A stretch of DNA of 64,000 nt from Actinomycetota bacterium (GTDB lineage Bacteria; Actinomycetota; Thermoleophilia; Solirubrobacterales; Solirubrobacteraceae): contig JAFDWH010000009.1 in NCBI GenBank assembly GCA_018268595.1, forward strand, positions 372,001 through 436,000, in the 5' to 3' direction. The notes beneath the pieces were generated by a model that was not told where the DNA came from, ran no database searches, and was given only the letters and a program-made list of their open reading frames with translations. The position numbers were made by a program, and so were the translations under genes. Shown here in pieces: positions 32,654-40,297 of this stretch (position 1 is the stretch's first letter; every line of letters begins with the position of its first letter).

Positions 32654-34447
32654 ATGGCCACGACGCGCGAGCGCATCGCACCGGAGGCGGGGAACGTCGT
32701 CGACATGTCGTGGGACCCGATCACCCGCATCGTCGGGAACCTCGGGATCTACACGAAGATCGACTTCAGGGCGAGAGAGGTCGTGAGCTGCAAGAGCACC
32801 TCCTCGATCTTCCGCGGCTACAGCGTCTTCATGCGCGGCAAGGACCCGCGCGACGCGCACTTCATCACGAGCCGCATCTGCGGCATCTGCGGCGACAATC
32901 ACGCCGTCTGCTCGATGTACGCGCAGAACATGGCGTACGGGGTCAAGACGCCGCCGCTCGGCGAGTGGATCGTCAATTTGGGCGAGGCGGCCGAGTACAT
33001 CTTCGACCACACGATCTTCCAGGACAACCTCGTGTTCGTCGACTTCTGCGAGCAGATCGTGAGAGCGACGAACCCGAGCGTGATGGAGAAGGCGGAGCGC
33101 GCGGAGGCGCCCCACGCGCACGTTCACGGTTACAGGACGATCGCCGACATCATGCGCGCGTTCAACCCGTTCACCGGCGAGGTCTACCGCGAGGCGCTGG
33201 TGGTGAGCCGGGTGACGCGCGAGATGTGCTGCCTGATGGAGGGGCGCCACGTGCACCCCTCGACGATCTACCCGGGCGGGGTCGGCACGGTCGCCACGCC
33301 GACGCTGTTCACCGACTACCTGACGCGCCTGATGCGCACGATGGACTTCGTCAAGAAGGCCGTGCCGATGAACGACGACGTGTTCGACTTCTTCTACGAG
33401 GCGCTGCCGGGCTACGAGGAGGTCGGCCGCCGGCGCGTGCTGCTCGGCTGCTGGGGCGCGTTCCAGAACCCCGCGCACGTCGACTACGACTACCGCAACA
33501 TGGAGCACTGGGGCAACGAGATGTTCGTCACCCCCGGCGTCGTGGTCGACGGCGAGCTGCTGACGACGAGCCTCGTCGACATCAACCTCGGCATCCGCAT
33601 CCTGCTCGGCTCCTCCTACTACGAGGACTGGGTGAACGAGCAGACGTTCGTCGCGCTCGACCCGCTCGGCAATCCGGTCGACCGCCGCCACCCGTGGAAC
33701 CAGACGACGCTGCCGAGACCGCAGAGACGCGACCTCACCGGCGGCAACTACTCGTGGGTGATGAGCCCGCGCTGGCACGACAGACGCACCGGCGAGCACC
33801 TCGCGCTCGACACCGGCGGCGGTCCGCTCGCGCGGCTGTGGGCGACCGCGCTCGCCGGCAAGGTCGACACGCCGTACGTGAAGGCGCGCGGCGGAGCGGT
33901 CGAGATCATGCTCCCGAGAACGCCGCTGATGCCGGAGGCGCAGCTGACGTGGCAGATCCCGCGCTGGTCCAACGCGCTCGAGCGCGACCGCGCGCGGGCG
34001 TACTTCGTCGCCTACGCCGCCGCGATGGCGCTGCACTTCGTCGACGAGGGACTCGCCGAGCTGCGCAACGGCGTGACGAAGGTGTTCGAGGACTTCGAGG
34101 TGCCCGAGGAGGGGATCGGCTGCGGCTTCCACGAGGCGGTCCGCGGCGTGCTCTCGCACCACCTCGTGATCCGCGACAGAAAGATCGCCAACTACCACCC
34201 GTACCCGCCGACGCCGTGGAACGGCTCGCCGACCGACTCCTACGGGACGCTCGGCCCCTACGAGGACGCCGTCACCGGCCAGCCGATCTTCGAGGAGAAC
34301 GGCCCGGACGAGTTCCGCGGGATCGACGTCATGCGCGCGGTCCGCAGCTTCGACCCGTGCCTGCCGTGCGGCGTGCACATGTACCTCGGAAACGGGAAGG
34401 TCGTCGAGCAGCGCCACTCGCCGATGCTGGGAGCCCACGGTGGCTGA
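32654..34447 (+). CDS. hhyL: [NiFe]-hydrogenase large subunit, group 1h type
   Basis: 597-residue catalytic subunit holding the NiFe centre. L1 motif RICGICGDNH (about residues 75-84) and L2 motif DPCLPCGVH near the C-terminus supply the four cysteine ligands. The 22 residues after that His (MYLGNGKVVEQ... to GAHGG) would be removed by the protease encoded at 37432-38280 after nickel insertion. A GAGGAGG ribosome-binding site precedes ATG 32654. Sequence flavour (DPITRIVGNLGIYTKID) fits the high-affinity actinobacterial group. Confidence 0.96.
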   Translation: MATTRERIAPEAGNVVDMSWDPITRIVGNLGIYTKIDFRAREVVSCKSTSSIFRGYSVFMRGKDPRDAHFITSRICGICGDNHAVCSMYAQNMAYGVKTPPLGEWIVNLGEAAEYIFDHTIFQDNLVFVDFCEQIVRATNPSVMEKAERAEAPHAHVHGYRTIADIMRAFNPFTGEVYREALVVSRVTREMCCLMEGRHVHPSTIYPGGVGTVATPTLFTDYLTRLMRTMDFVKKAVPMNDDVFDFFYEALPGYEEVGRRRVLLGCWGAFQNPAHVDYDYRNMEHWGNEMFVTPGVVVDGELLTTSLVDINLGIRILLGSSYYEDWVNEQTFVALDPLGNPVDRRHPWNQTTLPRPQRRDLTGGNYSWVMSPRWHDRRTGEHLALDTGGGPLARLWATALAGKVDTPYVKARGGAVEIMLPRTPLMPEAQLTWQIPRWSNALERDRARAYFVAYAAAMALHFVDEGLAELRNGVTKVFEDFEVPEEGIGCGFHEAVRGVLSHHLVIRDRKIANYHPYPPTPWNGSPTDSYGTLGPYEDAVTGQPIFEENGPDEFRGIDVMRAVRSFDPCLPCGVHMYLGNGKVVEQRHSPMLGAHGG

Positions 34448-34958
34448 GGCCGAGCGCGTCGAGCGGCTGCTGGAGGCGGCCGAGGCGCTGCCCGACGCGC
34501 GGGCGCGCGCGACCGCGCTGGCCGCCGTGCAGGGCGTGGTGGAGCTGTACGGCACCGCGCTCGCGCGGATCGTCGAGCGCGTCGGGCCGGGGACGGCGCG
34601 CTCGCTCGCGGACGACGAGCTGGTCGGCCACCTGCTGCTCGTGCACGACCTGCATCCGCTCGCCGTCGAGCAGCGCGTGCGCGACGCGCTCGACGGCGTG
34701 CGCCCCTACCTCGGCTCGCACGGCGGCGACGTCGAGCTGGTGGCGGTCGAGGGCGACGTCGCGCGCGTGCGGCTGCAGGGGAGCTGCGACGGCTGCCCCG
34801 CCTCCGCGGCGACGCTGAAGCTGGCGATCGAGCAGGCGGTGCTGGCGGCGGCGCCGGAGCTCGAGCGCGTCGAGGCGCAGGCGCCGCCGGCCGGCAGCGG
34901 GCTGTTGCAAATCGAGTGCGCGCCGGCGCTCGCGGCGGCGCAGCGCGAGGGGGGCTGA
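34440..34958 (+). CDS. NifU C-terminal domain protein (Nfu-like)
   Basis: 172-residue protein. Residues about 1-75 form a helical N-terminal part of unknown role; about 80-140 are a NifU/Nfu domain (VRPYLGSHGGDVELVAVEG, then GSCDGCPAS with the CxxC motif that carries a transient Fe-S cluster). It probably delivers iron-sulfur clusters to the hydrogenase small subunit or acts as an electron-transfer partner. Its GTG start overlaps the end of the large-subunit gene by 8 bases, a strong sign of functional coupling. Confidence 0.85.
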   Translation: MAEAERVERLLEAAEALPDARARATALAAVQGVVELYGTALARIVERVGPGTARSLADDELVGHLLLVHDLHPLAVEQRVRDALDGVRPYLGSHGGDVELVAVEGDVARVRLQGSCDGCPASAATLKLAIEQAVLAAAPELERVEAQAPPAGSGLLQIECAPALAAAQREGG

Positions 34959-34960
34959 GG

Positions 34961-35590
34961 ATGTCCTCGCGCCTGGCGCAGCTCGCACGTCCGGCGCCGG
35001 CTCCCGGCCCGGCCGCGGCGGCGCAGGAGGAGCGCTGCGACCTGTGCGGCGAGCCGGTCGCGCCGCGCCACCGCCACCTCGTCGACCTCGACGAGCGGCG
35101 CGTGCTGTGCGCCTGCCGCGCCTGCGCGCTGCTGATGGACCGGCCGGCGGCGGGCGGCGGGCGGCTGCGGCTGATCCCGACGCGGCGCCGGCGGCTCGAC
35201 GCGCTGCGACTCGACGCGGCGGCGTGGGCGCGGCTGCGGCTGCCGGTCGAGCTGGCGTTCCTGTTCCACAGCAGCGCGGCCGGGCGCACGGTCGCCGTCT
35301 ATCCCAGCCCGCTGGGCGCGACCGAGTCGGCGCTGGCGCTCGACGCGTGGGACGAGCTGGTCGCGTCGGAGCCGGCGCTGGCCGAGCTGGAGCCGGACGT
35401 CGAGGCGCTACTCGTGTGCCGCGCGCGCGGGCTGGACGAGCGGTGGCTCGTGCCGATCGACGACTGCTACGCGCTCGTCGGCGCGCTGCGCACGCGCTGG
35501 CGCGGCTTCGGCGGCGGCGCCGAGGCGTGGCAGGCGATCGAGCGCTTCTTCGAGGACCTGGACCGCCGAGCACGAGAGGAGCGGCGATGA
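34961..35590 (+). CDS. DUF5947-like hydrogenase-associated protein
   Basis: 209-residue soluble protein. The N-terminal third carries Cys clusters (RCDLCGEPV and LCACRACALLM) that could bind zinc or a cluster. The remainder (about 75-205) is a conserved globular region with ELAFLFHSS and WLVPIDDCYALVG. ATG 34961 follows GAGGGGGGCTGAGG. Proteins of this type recur next to group 1h hydrogenase genes, from which I take the DUF5947 label. Biochemical role is unknown; maturation or electron transfer is inference. Confidence 0.65.
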   Translation: MSSRLAQLARPAPAPGPAAAAQEERCDLCGEPVAPRHRHLVDLDERRVLCACRACALLMDRPAAGGGRLRLIPTRRRRLDALRLDAAAWARLRLPVELAFLFHSSAAGRTVAVYPSPLGATESALALDAWDELVASEPALAELEPDVEALLVCRARGLDERWLVPIDDCYALVGALRTRWRGFGGGAEAWQAIERFFEDLDRRAREERR

Positions 35591-35793
35591 CGATCAGATA
35601 CGGCAAGCCCGACGTGAGACAGGACACGCCGGCGCACACTCCCGGCATCCAGCAGGGCAACGCGCCGGGGGCCTACGCGAGACAGAGGGGACACCGGCCC
35701 GACGGCCGCTCGCGCGCGCGCCGCTCGACGGGCATCAACCCGAAGGGCGCCGAGCCGATCGACCCGCGCATGCCGAACCTCTCCCCCGGCTAG
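35587..35793 (+). CDS. Small hydrophilic hydrogenase-cluster protein (68 aa)
   Basis: 68-residue protein rich in Arg, Pro, Gly and Gln, with no Cys, no membrane helix and low-complexity features suggesting intrinsic disorder (MTIRYGKPDVRQDTPAHTPG; GINPKGAEPIDPRMPNLSPG). It overlaps the preceding gene by ATGA and is followed 2 bases later by the DUF6084-like gene, so it is firmly within the operon. I do not recognise a family. A scaffold or assembly role is only a guess. Confidence 0.6.
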   Translation: MTIRYGKPDVRQDTPAHTPGIQQGNAPGAYARQRGHRPDGRSRARRSTGINPKGAEPIDPRMPNLSPG

Positions 35794-35795
35794 CG

Positions 35796-36443
35796 ATGGG
35801 CGCCGCCGCCGAGCCGCTCGCCGCGCCGCCGCTCGCGTGCGCCGTCGCGCGCGTGGAGGCGCTCGCGCCGGCCGCCGCGCCGACGCTGCGCTTCACGCTC
35901 GCGCTCGACGCCGGCGGCGCGTCGGTGCGCGCGCTCGCGCTCGGCGTGCAGGTGCAGATCGTCGCGCGCGAGCGCCGCTACGACGCGGCCGAGCAGGCGC
36001 AGCTCGCCGACCTGTTCGGCGCGCCCGAGCGCTGGGGCCAGACGCTGCGCACGCTGCCGTGGCTGCGCGCGACGCTGACCGTCGGGCCGTTCGACGGCAG
36101 CGCGGAGGTGGCGCTCGACATCCCCTGCACGTACGACTTCGAGGTCGCGGCGGCGCGCTACCTGGCAGCGCTGCGCGACGGCGCGGTGCCGCTCGAGCTG
36201 CTGCTGAGCGGGACGCTGTTCGCGCTCGGCGCGGACGGGCGGCTGCAGGCGAGCCGCATCCCTTGGGAGTGCGAGGCGCACTGCGCGCTGCCCGTCGCGA
36301 CGTGGCGCGCGGCGCTCGACGCGTGCTTCGCGGGCGCCGCCTGGCTGCGGCTCGAGCGCGGCGCGTTCGAGCGGCTCGCGGCCTACCGCGCGCAGCGGGC
36401 GCTGCCGAGCTGGGAGGCGGTCGTGGAGGAGCTGCTGCCGTGA
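35796..36443 (+). CDS. DUF6084-like hydrogenase-associated protein
   Basis: 215-residue soluble protein, predicted rich in beta strands (LRFTLALDAGG, LALGVQVQIVA, VALDIPCTYDFEV) with a conserved helix-turn near WGQTLRTLPWLRATLTVGPF and a Trp/Cys patch IPWECEAHCALP. No catalytic motif or membrane segment is visible. It sits between the 68-residue and 331-residue proteins, overlapping the latter by 4 bases. Similar proteins occur beside group 1h hydrogenases; function is unknown. Confidence 0.65.
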   Translation: MGAAAEPLAAPPLACAVARVEALAPAAAPTLRFTLALDAGGASVRALALGVQVQIVARERRYDAAEQAQLADLFGAPERWGQTLRTLPWLRATLTVGPFDGSAEVALDIPCTYDFEVAAARYLAALRDGAVPLELLLSGTLFALGADGRLQASRIPWECEAHCALPVATWRAALDACFAGAAWLRLERGAFERLAAYRAQRALPSWEAVVEELLP

Positions 36444-37435
36444 GCGACCCGGTCCGCGCGATCGCCGACGCGGTCCTCTACGAGGGCTACGTGCTGTGGC
36501 CCTACCGCCGCTCGGCGCTCAAGAACGCGCAGCGCTGGACGTTCGGGTGCGTGCTGCCGCGCGCGCATTGCGAGGCGCGCGCGGCCGGCGACGACGCCTG
36601 GACGATGCAGACGCAGTGCCTCGTCGAGGGGCCCGCGCACGCGCGCCTGCGCGCGACGGTGCGCTTCCTGCACGTCGTCCGCCGTCAGGCGCACGACCTG
36701 CGCGGGCACCCGGTCGACGTCGTCGAGCACGCCGGCGAGCGCCACCTCAGCTGGGACGAGGCGGTCGAGCGCGAGCTGCGCCCGGCGCCCGCCACGCTCA
36801 CGCAGCTCGGTCACGCGCGCGAGCGCAGCCCGTTCGAGCTGCCGGCGGGGACGGCGCGCGAGCCGCTGCCCGGCGGCGCCGCGCTCGTGCGCAGCTGGCA
36901 GCAGCTCGAAGGACTTGTCGAGCTGCGCGCCGAGCGCCGCGACGAGCGGCTGCACCGCGTGACGGTGCGGATCGAGAACCGCACGCCCTGGCGCGGCGGA
37001 CCGCGCGCGGCGGCGCTGCGGCGCGCGCTCTGCTCCACGCACACGCTCCTGCGCGTGGAGGGCGGCGCGTTCGTCTCGCTGACGGACCCGCCGGCGTCGC
37101 TGGCGGACGAGGCGGCGGCGTGCGCGAACGCGGGCACGTGGCCGGTGCTGGTCGGCGAGCCGGACGCGCGCGACGCGCTGCTGTCCTCGCCGATCATCCT
37201 CGCCGACCATCCGCGCGTCGCCCCCGAGAGCCCGGGCGACTTCTTCGACGGCGGCGAGATCGACCAGTTGCTCGTGCTCAACGTGCTCGGGCTGACCGAC
37301 GGGGAGAAGGACGAGATGCGCGCGTCGGACCCGCGCACGCGCGCGCTGCTGGAGCGCGTCGAGGCGCTCGGCCCCGACGAGCTGATGGCGCTGCACGGGC
37401 GGACCGTGCGCGAGGCGCGGGAGCTGCGGCCGTGA
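36440..37435 (+). CDS. Uncharacterised hydrogenase-cluster protein (331 aa)
   Basis: 331-residue soluble protein of unrecognised family. Conserved-looking segments include EGYVLWPYRRSALKNAQRWTFG near the N-terminus, MQTQCLVEG, VRFLHVVRRQ, DGGEIDQLLVLNVLGLTDGEKDEM and DELMALHGRTVREA near the C-terminus. No transmembrane helix or cofactor motif is evident. Both ends overlap neighbours by 4 bases. Because it always lies inside this tight operon here, a role in assembly, regulation or electron transfer of the hydrogenase is likely, but which is open. Confidence 0.65.
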   Translation: MSDPVRAIADAVLYEGYVLWPYRRSALKNAQRWTFGCVLPRAHCEARAAGDDAWTMQTQCLVEGPAHARLRATVRFLHVVRRQAHDLRGHPVDVVEHAGERHLSWDEAVERELRPAPATLTQLGHARERSPFELPAGTAREPLPGGAALVRSWQQLEGLVELRAERRDERLHRVTVRIENRTPWRGGPRAAALRRALCSTHTLLRVEGGAFVSLTDPPASLADEAAACANAGTWPVLVGEPDARDALLSSPIILADHPRVAPESPGDFFDGGEIDQLLVLNVLGLTDGEKDEMRASDPRTRALLERVEALGPDELMALHGRTVREARELRP

Positions 37436-38280
37436 GCGCGTGGGAGGAGCTGGCGGGCCGTCCGCCGCGCACGGTCGCGGTCGGCGGCGTGCACGTCGGG
37501 CGCGGCAGCGTCGTGCGGCTGCGTCCGCGACGGCGCGCCGGCGGCGACGTGTTCGACCTCGCGCTCGCCGGCCGCGTCGCGGTCGTCGAGTCGATCGAGC
37601 AGGACCTCGAGGGCGGCGTGCAGCTCGCGGTCGTGCTGGACGAGGACCCGGGCCGCGAGCTGGGCGTCGGGCGCCAACCCGGCCACCGCTTCTTCTTCTC
37701 CGCCGAGGAGCTCGAGCCGCTCAGCGCTGCCGCCGCGGGCGCGCCCGACGCGCCGAGCGTGCTCGTCGCAGGGATCGGCAACGTGCTGCTGGCCGACGAC
37801 GGCTTCGGCGTCGCGGTCGCGCAGCGGCTCGCGCAGCGCGAGCTGCCGGCGGGCGTGAAGGTCGCCGACTACGGCATCCGCGGGATGGACCTCGCCTACG
37901 AGCTGCAGGAGGACTACGACGCCGCGATCCTGGTCGACGCCGTGCCGCGCGGCGCGGCGCCCGGCACGCTGTTCGCGCTCGAGCACGGCGGCCCGGCCGA
38001 CGAGGAGGCGGTGCTCGACGTGCACGCGATGACGCCCGTGCGCGTGCTCGCGCTCGCGCGCGCGCTCGGGACGCTGCCGGCGCGCATCCTCGTCGTCGGC
38101 TGCGAGCCGGCGGTGCTGCTGGGCGCCGACGACGCCGAGATCGAGATGGAGCTGAGCCCGCCCGTGCGCGCCGCGCTGCCGGCGGCGGTGGAGCTGGTCG
38201 AGCGGCTGCTCGGCGAGCTGCTCGCGCCGGCGGCGGCGGCGCGCGCGGCGGGAGACGACGAACCGGAGGACCGCTCATGA
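37432..38280 (+). CDS. Hydrogenase maturation protease with N-terminal extension
   Basis: 282-residue endopeptidase of the HyaD/HycI type that clips the C-terminal tail of the large subunit. The protease core begins near residue 103 (VLVAGIGNVLLADDGFGV) with nickel-sensing acidic residues in that motif, in DYGIRGMDLAYEL and His in LDVHAMTP. The first 100 residues are an extra domain (VAVGGVHVGRGSVVRLRPRRR, VESIEQDLEGGVQLAVVLDEDPGRELG) absent from standard proteases of about 160 residues. The extension may recognise the group 1h enzyme. GTG and ATGA overlaps couple it to both neighbours. Confidence 0.88.
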   Translation: MSAWEELAGRPPRTVAVGGVHVGRGSVVRLRPRRRAGGDVFDLALAGRVAVVESIEQDLEGGVQLAVVLDEDPGRELGVGRQPGHRFFFSAEELEPLSAAAAGAPDAPSVLVAGIGNVLLADDGFGVAVAQRLAQRELPAGVKVADYGIRGMDLAYELQEDYDAAILVDAVPRGAAPGTLFALEHGGPADEEAVLDVHAMTPVRVLALARALGTLPARILVVGCEPAVLLGADDAEIEMELSPPVRAALPAAVELVERLLGELLAPAAAARAAGDDEPEDRS

Positions 38281-38381
38281 GCAAGGCACTCGTCGGGCTC
38301 GCGGCGCTCGCCGCGATCGGATGGGCGGCGCGCAGCGCCGTGCCCGAGCTGCAGCGCTACCTCAAGGTCCGGCAGATGTAG
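38277..38381 (+). CDS. DUF6893-like small membrane-associated peptide (34 aa)
   Basis: 34-residue peptide with a hydrophobic stretch (residues 4-18, ALVGLAALAAIGWAA) and a basic end, ELQRYLKVRQM. It begins with ATGA overlap of the protease stop and ends just before the GGAGG of hypB. It matches the style of tiny proteins (DUF6893) encoded inside actinobacterial hydrogenase operons. Membrane anchoring or assembly may be its job. No direct evidence of function exists. Confidence 0.6.
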   Translation: MSKALVGLAALAAIGWAARSAVPELQRYLKVRQM

Positions 38382-38390
38382 GAGGCCCCG

Positions 38391-39077
38391 ATGCACCGCA
38401 CGAAGGTGAGGGTCGTCGAGGACGTGCTCGACGCCAACGACACGATCGCGGCCGCCAACCGCGCCGACTTCGCGCGCGCCGGCGTGCGCGTCGTGAACCT
38501 GATGAGCGCGCCCGGCGCCGGCAAGACCGCGCTGCTGGAGCGGGTGCTCGGCGAGCTGCGCGACGACGGCGTGCGCGTCGGCGTGCTCGAGGGCGACGTG
38601 CAGGGCAGCCTCGACGCCGACCGGCTCGCGAGCCTGCACGTGCCGGTCGTGCAGCTCGACACCGATCCCGGCTTCGGCGGCGAGTGCCACCTCGACGCGA
38701 ACATGGTTCGCTCCGCGCTGCCGCAGCTCCCGCTCGGGGAGCTGGACCTGCTGGTGGTCGAGAACGTCGGCAACCTCGTCTGCCCGGCCGAGTTCCGCGT
38801 CGGCGAGCACGCGCGCGCGATGGTCTGCTCGGTCGCCGAGGGCGAGGACAAGCCGCTCAAGTACCCGCTGATGTTCCGCACCTGCGAGCTGGTGCTCGTC
38901 AACAAGCTCGACCTGCTGCCGCACCTCGACTTCGACCTCGACAAGCTGCTCGGCAACCTCGACGCGGTCCACCCCGGGGTCGAGCGGATGCTCGTGAGCG
39001 CGCGCACGGGCGCGGGCCTCGGGCCGTGGCGGGGATGGCTGGCGCGCGTGGCGGCGCGCGCGGAGGTCGCGGCGTGA
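38391..39077 (+). CDS. hypB: Hydrogenase nickel insertion GTPase HypB
   Basis: 228-residue GTPase that drives nickel insertion with HypA. P-loop SAPGAGKT is at about 39-46, followed by GVLEGDVQGSLDADRL, the metal-binding region GGECHLDANMV and the guanine-specificity motif VNKLDLL. The N-terminus lacks both the CxxCGC site and the His-rich nickel-storage stretch seen in many HypB proteins. A GGAGG ribosome-binding site overlaps the previous stop. Length is typical for the short form. Confidence 0.95.
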   Translation: MHRTKVRVVEDVLDANDTIAAANRADFARAGVRVVNLMSAPGAGKTALLERVLGELRDDGVRVGVLEGDVQGSLDADRLASLHVPVVQLDTDPGFGGECHLDANMVRSALPQLPLGELDLLVVENVGNLVCPAEFRVGEHARAMVCSVAEGEDKPLKYPLMFRTCELVLVNKLDLLPHLDFDLDKLLGNLDAVHPGVERMLVSARTGAGLGPWRGWLARVAARAEVAA

Positions 39078-40297
39078 GCGTGACGCGCGCGCCGAGCGGC
39101 CCGGCCGCGGCGCTGCTCGACGCGGCGCTCGCCGAGCGGCTGCGCGCGAGCGGGGCGTTCTTCGACGGGGAGGCGGAGCGGCTCGCGCGCTGCTGCCATG
39201 CGCTGGCGGAGCGCTTCGCGCGCGGCGGGCGGCTCGTCGCGTTCGGCGAGGGACCGGCGGCGCGGTCGGACGTGCGCCACGTCGCGGTCGAGTTCGTGCA
39301 CCCGGTGATCGTCGGCAAGCGCGCGCTGCCGGCGCTCGGGCTCGCGTGCGACGGCGGCCCGCTCGCGCGTCAGGTCGAGCTGGCGCTGGAGCCGGCCGAC
39401 ATGGCGCTGGCGTTCGGCGACGGCGCGCAGGTCGCGGCGGCGCTGGCGCTGGCAGCGCGGCGCGGCTGCCTGACGCTCGCGCTCGACGCGGGCGCGGCCG
39501 GCGCCGCCGCCGAGTGGTCGTTCGCGCCCGACAGCGCCGACCCGCTCGTGTGCCAGGAGGTGTGCGAGACCGCCTACCACGTGCTGTGGGAGCTGGTGCA
39601 CGTGTTCTTCGAGCATCGCGGGCTGCTGGCGGGGCGCAGCGAGCGGCGCGCGCACGACGCCGGCGCCTCCAGCTTCCTCTACCCCTTCCTCGCCGAGCGC
39701 GAGGACGACCTCGACGCGGTGCTCGCCGACGTGCGCCGCTCCGCGCTCGCGAAGGCGCGCGAGGTCGGCGAGCTGCGCGCGCAGACGCTGACCGAGAACC
39801 GCGACGCGCTGCTGGCGGCGGCGCGCTCGCTGCGCGCCGCGCTCGATGGCGGCGGACGGCTGCTGGCGCTCGGCAACGGCGGCTCGGCGACCGACGCGAT
39901 GGACCTCGCCGCCGACTTCCGCTTCCCGCCCGACCCGCGCTGGCCGCCGCGTCGCGCGCTCGACCTGACCGAGGACGCGGCGATCCTGACGGCGGTGGCG
40001 AACGACGTCGGCGTCGAGGCGATCTTCGCGCGGCAGGCGATCGCGCACGCGCGCGCGGGCGACTGCCTGCTCGCGCTCTCGACGAGCGGCGGCTCGGCGA
40101 ACGTGCTGGCGGCGCTCGCGGAGGCGCGCCGGCGCGGGCTGACGACGATCGCGCTCGTCGGCTACGACGGCGGGCGCGTCGCCGCCGAGCGGCTCGCCGA
40201 CCACGTCGTGATCACGCGCTCCGAGCACATCCCCCGCATCCAGGAGGCGCAGGCGAGCGCCTGTCACGCGCTGCGCGCGCTGGTCGAGCTGCCATGA
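39074..40297 (+). CDS. Tandem SIS-domain protein (GmhA-like) in hydrogenase operon
   Basis: 407-residue protein with two SIS-like halves. The C-terminal half (about 215-405) is a good match to phosphoheptose isomerase GmhA: LALGNGGSATDAMDLAADF, LSTSGGSANVLAAL and IPRIQEAQASACHAL. The N-terminal half (about 10-190) has the same layout but degenerate motifs (LVAFGEGPAARSDVRHVAVEF). GTG overlap with hypB and ATGA overlap with hypF place it in the maturation block. No heptose or LPS genes are nearby, so an unknown sugar-phosphate or ligand-binding role in hydrogenase assembly is possible. Confidence 0.82.
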   Translation: MSVTRAPSGPAAALLDAALAERLRASGAFFDGEAERLARCCHALAERFARGGRLVAFGEGPAARSDVRHVAVEFVHPVIVGKRALPALGLACDGGPLARQVELALEPADMALAFGDGAQVAAALALAARRGCLTLALDAGAAGAAAEWSFAPDSADPLVCQEVCETAYHVLWELVHVFFEHRGLLAGRSERRAHDAGASSFLYPFLAEREDDLDAVLADVRRSALAKAREVGELRAQTLTENRDALLAAARSLRAALDGGGRLLALGNGGSATDAMDLAADFRFPPDPRWPPRRALDLTEDAAILTAVANDVGVEAIFARQAIAHARAGDCLLALSTSGGSANVLAALAEARRRGLTTIALVGYDGGRVAAERLADHVVITRSEHIPRIQEAQASACHALRALVELP

